Shown here: positions 61,001 through 64,000 of the stretch, piece by piece
Layout: each line of letters starts with the position of its first letter
How positions within the stretch are numbered: position 1 is the stretch's first letter
Assembly: GCA_905480605.1 (NCBI GenBank)
Contig: CAJQRD010000056.1
Coordinates: forward strand, 1 to 64,000
Source: an uncultured Saprospiraceae bacterium
GTDB lineage: Bacteria; Bacteroidota; Bacteroidia; Chitinophagales; Saprospiraceae
DNA length: 64,000 nt
Direction: 5' to 3'
Translations under genes and position numbers: made by a program
The notes under the pieces: model-generated
What the model saw: only the letters and a program-made list of their open reading frames with translations
Databases searched by the model: none
What the model was told of the DNA's origin: nothing

Positions 61001-64000
61001 CTCACAAGAAATTAACATAGAGGATTTAACTTCTGAGTTTGGTTATGCATCTGCTATTGATCAGTGTGGAGCAACGATTACAGATACATTGATTGATATG
61101 AGAAGTGGTTGTGCTGAAGGAGATATCATCAGAAGATTTATGGCTTCAGATAATAACGGTGCAAGTACATGTGATCAAGTATTGAGTGTTATAAATGATA
61201 TAGGAGCTGTTAACAACGGTGTTATTTGGCCATTAGATTTTACAACAGATATGGGATGTAATTCTACAGATTTAGATCCTGATAGCTTAGCTGTTGAGTT
61301 TGGAAGACCAAGATTTGAGTTTAATGCCTGTAGCCAATTGGTTGTATCTATGGATGAACAAAGATTTAGCTTTGCAGGTCCTGGTTCTGACTCATGCTTA
61401 AAGATATTAAGAAGATGGAAGATCATTGATTGGTGTCAACAAGACAGCCCAGGTTATGAGCCATTAACTTATGATCAAGTGATTAAAGTATCTAATATTG
61501 TTGGTCCAGAAATATTATCTGGATGTGATACGCTCACCGTTAATACAACAGAATGTGAATTCGAAGACATATCTTTCTCTGCTTCTGCAAATGACGATTG
61601 TACGCCTGCGGAAGATTTGAAAGCAAAAATACAATTAGACTTACACAGTGATGGCTTAGGTGTCTTTGATACCATAATCAGTATCACCAATGGAGAAATC
61701 AGTTTTAATGGTTTATTACCTATTGGAAACCACTTTGCATTAATCTCTTTCGAAGATCAATGTAACAATGTTACCACTTGTACTAAGATTATTAATGTAA
61801 ATAATATTACTCTTCCTACAGCAGCATGTGTAGATGGAATTTCTGTTGCACTTGAACCAATGGATTTAGATGGCAACGGAACACCTGATACTGAAAGAGC
61901 TTGTATCTTTCCAGAAATGATTGATGCTTCCAGTACACATGATTGTGGCTCGAAAATTTATCTTAGTTTTTCTGCAGATACTTCTGATACTAAGAAAATT
62001 TATGAATGTGATGATCTAGGAATACAAACTGTTGAACTTTGGGTTACAGATATATTTGGAAATACTGCATTTTGTACAGCTCATGTTGATGTTCAAGACA
62101 ATAACAATGAAGACTTCTGTCCACGTTTTGACTTGGCGTTGATTAAAACATTAAATACAGTTGCTACGCCTGGTCCATTTGCACCTGGTGATGCTATTTC
62201 GTTTGATGTTCAGGTCTTCAACCAGGGAAATATCATGGCTTATGATATTGGACTCGTTGATTATATTCCAGATGGATTGACATTAAACGATAGCAATTGG
62301 ACTGCAAATGCTGCAGGAACATTAGCTACTTTAAATAATAATATTGTAAATCTTGAAGATTCAACTTCAACGACAGTAGGAATTTCATTTACAATTGATA
62401 ATGACTTTATGGGATTCACCATCACTAATACTGCTGAGATTTCTGAGGCAGATAATGATACGGATCCTAACAATACGCCTTTAGAAGACAGTGACTCTGT
62501 TCCAGATACTATAAATGATGATCAAGGAGGTGGAGATGATGTTACAGATAGTTCTAATGGAGATGAAGATGATCACGATCCAGAAACTGTTGACGTGATC
62601 CAAATATTTGATTTGAGTCTGGCTAAAGATTGTGCAGATTCTGGTCCATATACACCCGGTAGCCCAATTACTTACATCTTGACAGTAACCAATGAAGGTA
62701 CGGTCAATGCGAGCAATATTGAACTAGAAGATAACATTCCAGCTGGATTGATTTTAAATGATACAGATTGGACTGCTAATGGAGCAGGAACTGCTGCTAC
62801 ATTAAATGTTCCAGTACCTGCTGTTAATATTGGACAATCAGTTGATGTTGAGATTACATTCACAATAGACGATATGTTTATGAATGAATCTATTGTAAAT
62901 ACGGCAGAAATAATTGACCCTAATGGTTTGTTATTAACTGATGATGACAGTACTCCAGGAAATGATGACGGTGATCAATCAGAAGATGATGAAGCTTTTA
63001 AGGAGATCGTAGTTGGACAAGTATTTGATTTGGCTTTGGTCAAATTAATTAATACAACTGCAACTCCTGGTCCTTATGATACTGGTGATGATGTAACGTT
63101 TACTGTGACGGTTTATAATCAAGGATCTTTGGATGCCACAAACATTCAAGTAATTGACTATGTTCCTGCTGGTATGACTTTCGATCCAAGTAAGAATATT
63201 GACTTTAATGTATCTGGAAGCAATGCTTTGGCAACAACTAGTGTTGATTCTGATCAAAGTGTTGAGTTGTCAATTACTTTGACAATCGATTCAGACTTTG
63301 CTGGTAATTCATTGATAAATACTTCTGAGATAATTTCTGCTACAAATGCATTGAATTTGACAGATCAGGATGATGATTTAAATAAAGTAAATCCCAATGG
63401 TACCAATCCTGAATTGGGAAGCAATAATGATATCAATGATGAAAGAGCAAGTGCTCCTGGGTTTGTTGATAATCCTAATGATGAAGATGATTACGATTTT
63501 GAGGCTGTGGATGTAAATTGTACATTAACGCCTATTTGTAATTCGTTGGAGATGCTTTCTATTGATTTAGATGCTAACGGGATGGCAACAGTTACTGCTG
63601 CTGAATTAAGTAGTGGAGTAAATGCATCCACGTCTTCTTGTACTAATGAAACTGTAACAGTGTCAATTATATCAGGTACCTCTAACTTTACATGTGTAAA
63701 TTTAGGTTCTGGTAATATAGTAACATTGCAAGCAATTGACAGTAATGAAAATGTATCAACAAATGATTGCGAGTCCAACATAACTATAGTTGATAATATA
63801 CCACCTACAGTGACGTGTGTTGATGTGACTGTAATGACAAATAATGCAGGGGAACCAATTTTGTCATCTGCTGAAATTGTATCTGAATCAAATGATAATT
63901 GTTTTGTAAGTGATACAATAATTGACTTGTCTAATATTACTGATTTTGATGCATTACAATGTACGCCAATGATGGCAACAGTTGTTGTAAGTGATATTTC
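55017..64000 (+). CDS. Giant secreted multidomain surface protein, 3' end outside window
   Basis: At least 2994 codons, still open at the window end. Start ATG at 55017 with a signal-like N-terminus (CIVLACLINIPLLTSQC). Order: SdrD-B-like domain (about 35-140), propeller-like region (142-550), SdrD-B domain (550-690; EVGNLVWNDDNCDGYQNAGE), three DUF11 repeats (700-1180), Ig/HYR-like repeats (1180-1810), a C-type-lectin-like domain (1815-1935), more HYR-like repeats (1940-2370), three DUF11 repeats (2372-2832) and HYR-like sequence to the end. DUF11 repeats are followed by acidic TDDG...DEDDHDP segments, which probably bind calcium. It is probably an adhesin or gliding-type surface protein exported by T9SS; the sorting domain would lie beyond the window. 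Confidence 0.85.
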   Translation, partial: MRKSVTVFHPLSTIICIVLACLINIPLLTSQCSSGIIEGTVYMDKDLSGTQSTTEVGESGVYVRLYNTSGELISQTISSDDGSYIVPSLYDGEKYMVVFEIPNSYYLSTSNPDVGSDVQFVTSPNCDVNLGLLDTNSNCTEDSEILLTCFANSLAPDYEDLETIVGLTHNFDGSSIVRSYAKHEDTGPVWGLGYNDNNQMIYSSAFVKQHSKLTEHGHDAIFNTDLSNNPSTSLFAKLSDLGQAVGILDYTDPNDCNYGKQVGTIGIGALSFNDAKDHVFVANLYNNTIVKIDALNPSASTTEAFVVPNPGCSNADYRLFALEHYESALYVGITCTGETSGLESDVSFHVYRFDYETEIFSLEFSTDYSKGVWDLESTGAKNNQQWLTDIAFTEDGNMLLGISDRIGHVYCNGTTSRVDNQKGDILMVENLSGTWVLESNGQTSKLQGSGVNNGQGPGGGEFFGDDFFITNPTSQPDISLGSLFVMPGTNEVVAAVFDPIFNTYSGGLHRYNTTDGSKVAAQELYSNNVTNYFGKATGFGDITSRCGNLLPEVGNLVWNDDNCDGYQNAGESGIAGVAVNMYDDACSLVATTITNNEGRYSFSSSNVGRDNNGLADGMIVGEVYYITLEPSTFVQPNQSFNIDNVYYSLTDVNPSEQVNSDALAQPMSCSTNDLSLVPTVKFVASAGVNTGFDIGMKASTNFDLALTKKQISTKDVKENDLITFEIKVYNQGGIVATEYELTDYLTPAFEFSESQNPGWVKTGNKVKKVIGTDLPPTRNHTELLKLKLKTTANIDDYVNYAEISYAKDQFGNLANDVDSTPDDSNINDKGGYPETPTDDLYTDDGTIDEDDHDPARVAVLDLALRNVIQDNRLYDVDDMATFEMTVINQGNVTVSQFELTNLFPAEMTFNASLNDGWNIDVPGKVKYTYSNGIEPGDKKTFFIKLIVNDNYDFQDILNLAEISNIVSAEAGITRDVDSTPNDFLLDDRGGNPYDNTDNLITDDGSIDEDDHDPAILTVRLIDLALRKNTNRLIYNPGDLAEFQITIFNQGEVGLGEIKIVDYLPEYTNVEDSSWHVDPSDPTGRTVYKSLKFIAGFGPGDSHTEFISLRIEDNVIPGYVINNAEIAKVFDRNGIDVSGHDVDSEPDTELFNDNGGVFSSSTDDVITDNGLLDEDDHDPSGFYIADVRLIPSTTKECNCLSNASNIFNGQFLDSLVITAPSGQTWYIDTVVNLFDKASPAPPSSPTPFATGDTGYTLSVLSDDGDISQYLLEGIYEDRKTFNIRITNGEGTYIQANNTGFECEYSRDNIQSPTNGLSAVCSGVSHTYEAANTTGCNDYVWSLNGGGSIVGPNDEAEVEIQWNSVPGGPYTLTLTPTCAGLCISPITTYISIGDPSLQMSCIGSLNISLNDYCSSQLDAYTFLTSQTLPNQAYQLMITDASGNIVPNNLLTEDQLWTTVTAKVIDPCSGNSCWTTVNVEDKNAPTIQCGNISLPCYLLDSYEPIVIENCHDDASYELIEETLTPLNCDLNFIKIITRQYVATDGYGNVSEPCDQVISLERLPIDEIEYPADLLLDDKNNLICVDSIYDIDGNIRFDLAGVPKLNGHPIFPVQDFYCNVGIDYEDFVVADFGCTKKIMRTWRVYEAWCTTGVLATPYVQTIEISDTEAPIVTCPSSVTVSSSGTDCEGTIVLDLPTIEDDCSTEFTIDLTYDGGFERSLKTAPTLTISAGISKARYYVYDQCENIDSCTVNIEVLDLTNPVAICDENTIVSLRSTGTAKAFAHTFDDGSYDDCSLLKTLVRRVESSCDCQRPEFEDMNFLGERDGRYYYLSKFKTHGSKAFGYSSAYGGMLVKFETQEECEWVHEQTRPLIASPYYIGLSDADHQDRFTWDDHSDPDFNKFEGGISANVGDNVVTNSDGNWVVVDGVDVEAYYVLELSDPCGFSDEVYFCCEDGVENQEVIFRVIDYFGRTNECLVNVEVQDKLAPKITCPDSEEISCSQEINIEDLTSEFGYASAIDQCGATITDTLIDMRSGCAEGDIIRRFMASDNNGASTCDQVLSVINDIGAVNNGVIWPLDFTTDMGCNSTDLDPDSLAVEFGRPRFEFNACSQLVVSMDEQRFSFAGPGSDSCLKILRRWKIIDWCQQDSPGYEPLTYDQVIKVSNIVGPEILSGCDTLTVNTTECEFEDISFSASANDDCTPAEDLKAKIQLDLHSDGLGVFDTIISITNGEISFNGLLPIGNHFALISFEDQCNNVTTCTKIINVNNITLPTAACVDGISVALEPMDLDGNGTPDTERACIFPEMIDASSTHDCGSKIYLSFSADTSDTKKIYECDDLGIQTVELWVTDIFGNTAFCTAHVDVQDNNNEDFCPRFDLALIKTLNTVATPGPFAPGDAISFDVQVFNQGNIMAYDIGLVDYIPDGLTLNDSNWTANAAGTLATLNNNIVNLEDSTSTTVGISFTIDNDFMGFTITNTAEISEADNDTDPNNTPLEDSDSVPDTINDDQGGGDDVTDSSNGDEDDHDPETVDVIQIFDLSLAKDCADSGPYTPGSPITYILTVTNEGTVNASNIELEDNIPAGLILNDTDWTANGAGTAATLNVPVPAVNIGQSVDVEITFTIDDMFMNESIVNTAEIIDPNGLLLTDDDSTPGNDDGDQSEDDEAFKEIVVGQVFDLALVKLINTTATPGPYDTGDDVTFTVTVYNQGSLDATNIQVIDYVPAGMTFDPSKNIDFNVSGSNALATTSVDSDQSVELSITLTIDSDFAGNSLINTSEIISATNALNLTDQDDDLNKVNPNGTNPELGSNNDINDERASAPGFVDNPNDEDDYDFEAVDVNCTLTPICNSLEMLSIDLDANGMATVTAAELSSGVNASTSSCTNETVTVSIISGTSNFTCVNLGSGNIVTLQAIDSNENVSTNDCESNITIVDNIPPTVTCVDVTVMTNNAGEPILSSAEIVSESNDNCFVSDTIIDLSNITDFDALQCTPMMATVVVSDI

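Noticed and set aside
61175-63781. Several antisense ORFs below the giant surface gene
   Set aside because: Their long lengths follow from the repetitive codon pattern of the sense strand, and they match no family.

Overview
The window looks like part of a chromosome from an aerobic, AT-rich member of the Bacteroidota, probably a marine Saprospiria- or Flavobacteriia-like bacterium. The grounds are type IX secretion (T9SS) C-terminal sorting domains on several secreted proteins, a GLPGLI-family protein next to a carboxypeptidase-regulatory/outer-membrane beta-barrel protein, SdrD-B and DUF11 repeats in a giant surface protein, many lipoproteins with short lipoboxes, and the lack of clear Shine-Dalgarno sites. 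No rRNA, tRNA or CRISPR array was seen.

Layout. 0.3-3.8 kb (minus): a three-gene acyl-CoA (probably propionyl-CoA) carboxylase operon. 3.9-5.2 kb (plus): a cytochrome c lipoprotein and acyl-CoA thioesterase TesB. 5.25-5.9 kb: a repeat-rich gap with nested inverted repeats and a 24-bp tandem array. 5.9-15.1 kb: a lipoprotein gene with an in-frame TAG, a T9SS sulfatase, a PAP2-like phosphatase, a histidine kinase/response regulator pair, and a GLPGLI + outer-membrane barrel pair read divergently from the kinase. 15.4-24 kb: an accessory zone with small enzymes, a YefM/YoeB toxin-antitoxin pair, an IS3-family element and three decayed genes (a T9SS protein, a YfbK-like vWA protein and a TPR histidine kinase). 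24.2-32.1 kb: an alpha-2-macroglobulin lipoprotein coupled to penicillin-binding protein 1C.

32.5-38.5 kb holds the most unusual cluster: a DUF4956 membrane protein, a periplasmic adaptor, a TolC-like outer-membrane factor and a T9SS-exported CotH-type kinase with a cysteine-rich insert. 38.7-45.9 kb: DNA repair, RNA modification, a GNAT, a SET-domain protein, and two paralogous di-haem peroxidase lipoproteins on either side of a sugar-type nucleotidyltransferase. 46.3-49.7 kb (minus): a complete sodium-pumping oxaloacetate decarboxylase operon (oadG-oadA-oadB). 49.9-54.4 kb: aspartate kinase, an SRPBCC protein, and an operon of glycine C-acetyltransferase, a TerB-like protein and an atypical SDR protein. 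From 55.0 kb to the window end one reading frame stays open for more than 2990 codons. It encodes a giant secreted, probably adhesive protein with SdrD-B, propeller-like, DUF11, HYR/Ig-like and one C-type-lectin-like domain.

Functional themes are biotin-dependent carboxylation and decarboxylation (propionyl-CoA carboxylase and a Na+ pump), envelope building and defence (A2M/PBP1C, CotH cassette, TonB-type barrel), and T9SS-exported extracellular proteins. The intergenic gaps carry several families of short dispersed repeats. All functions are inferred from sequence motifs read by eye; no database search was possible.
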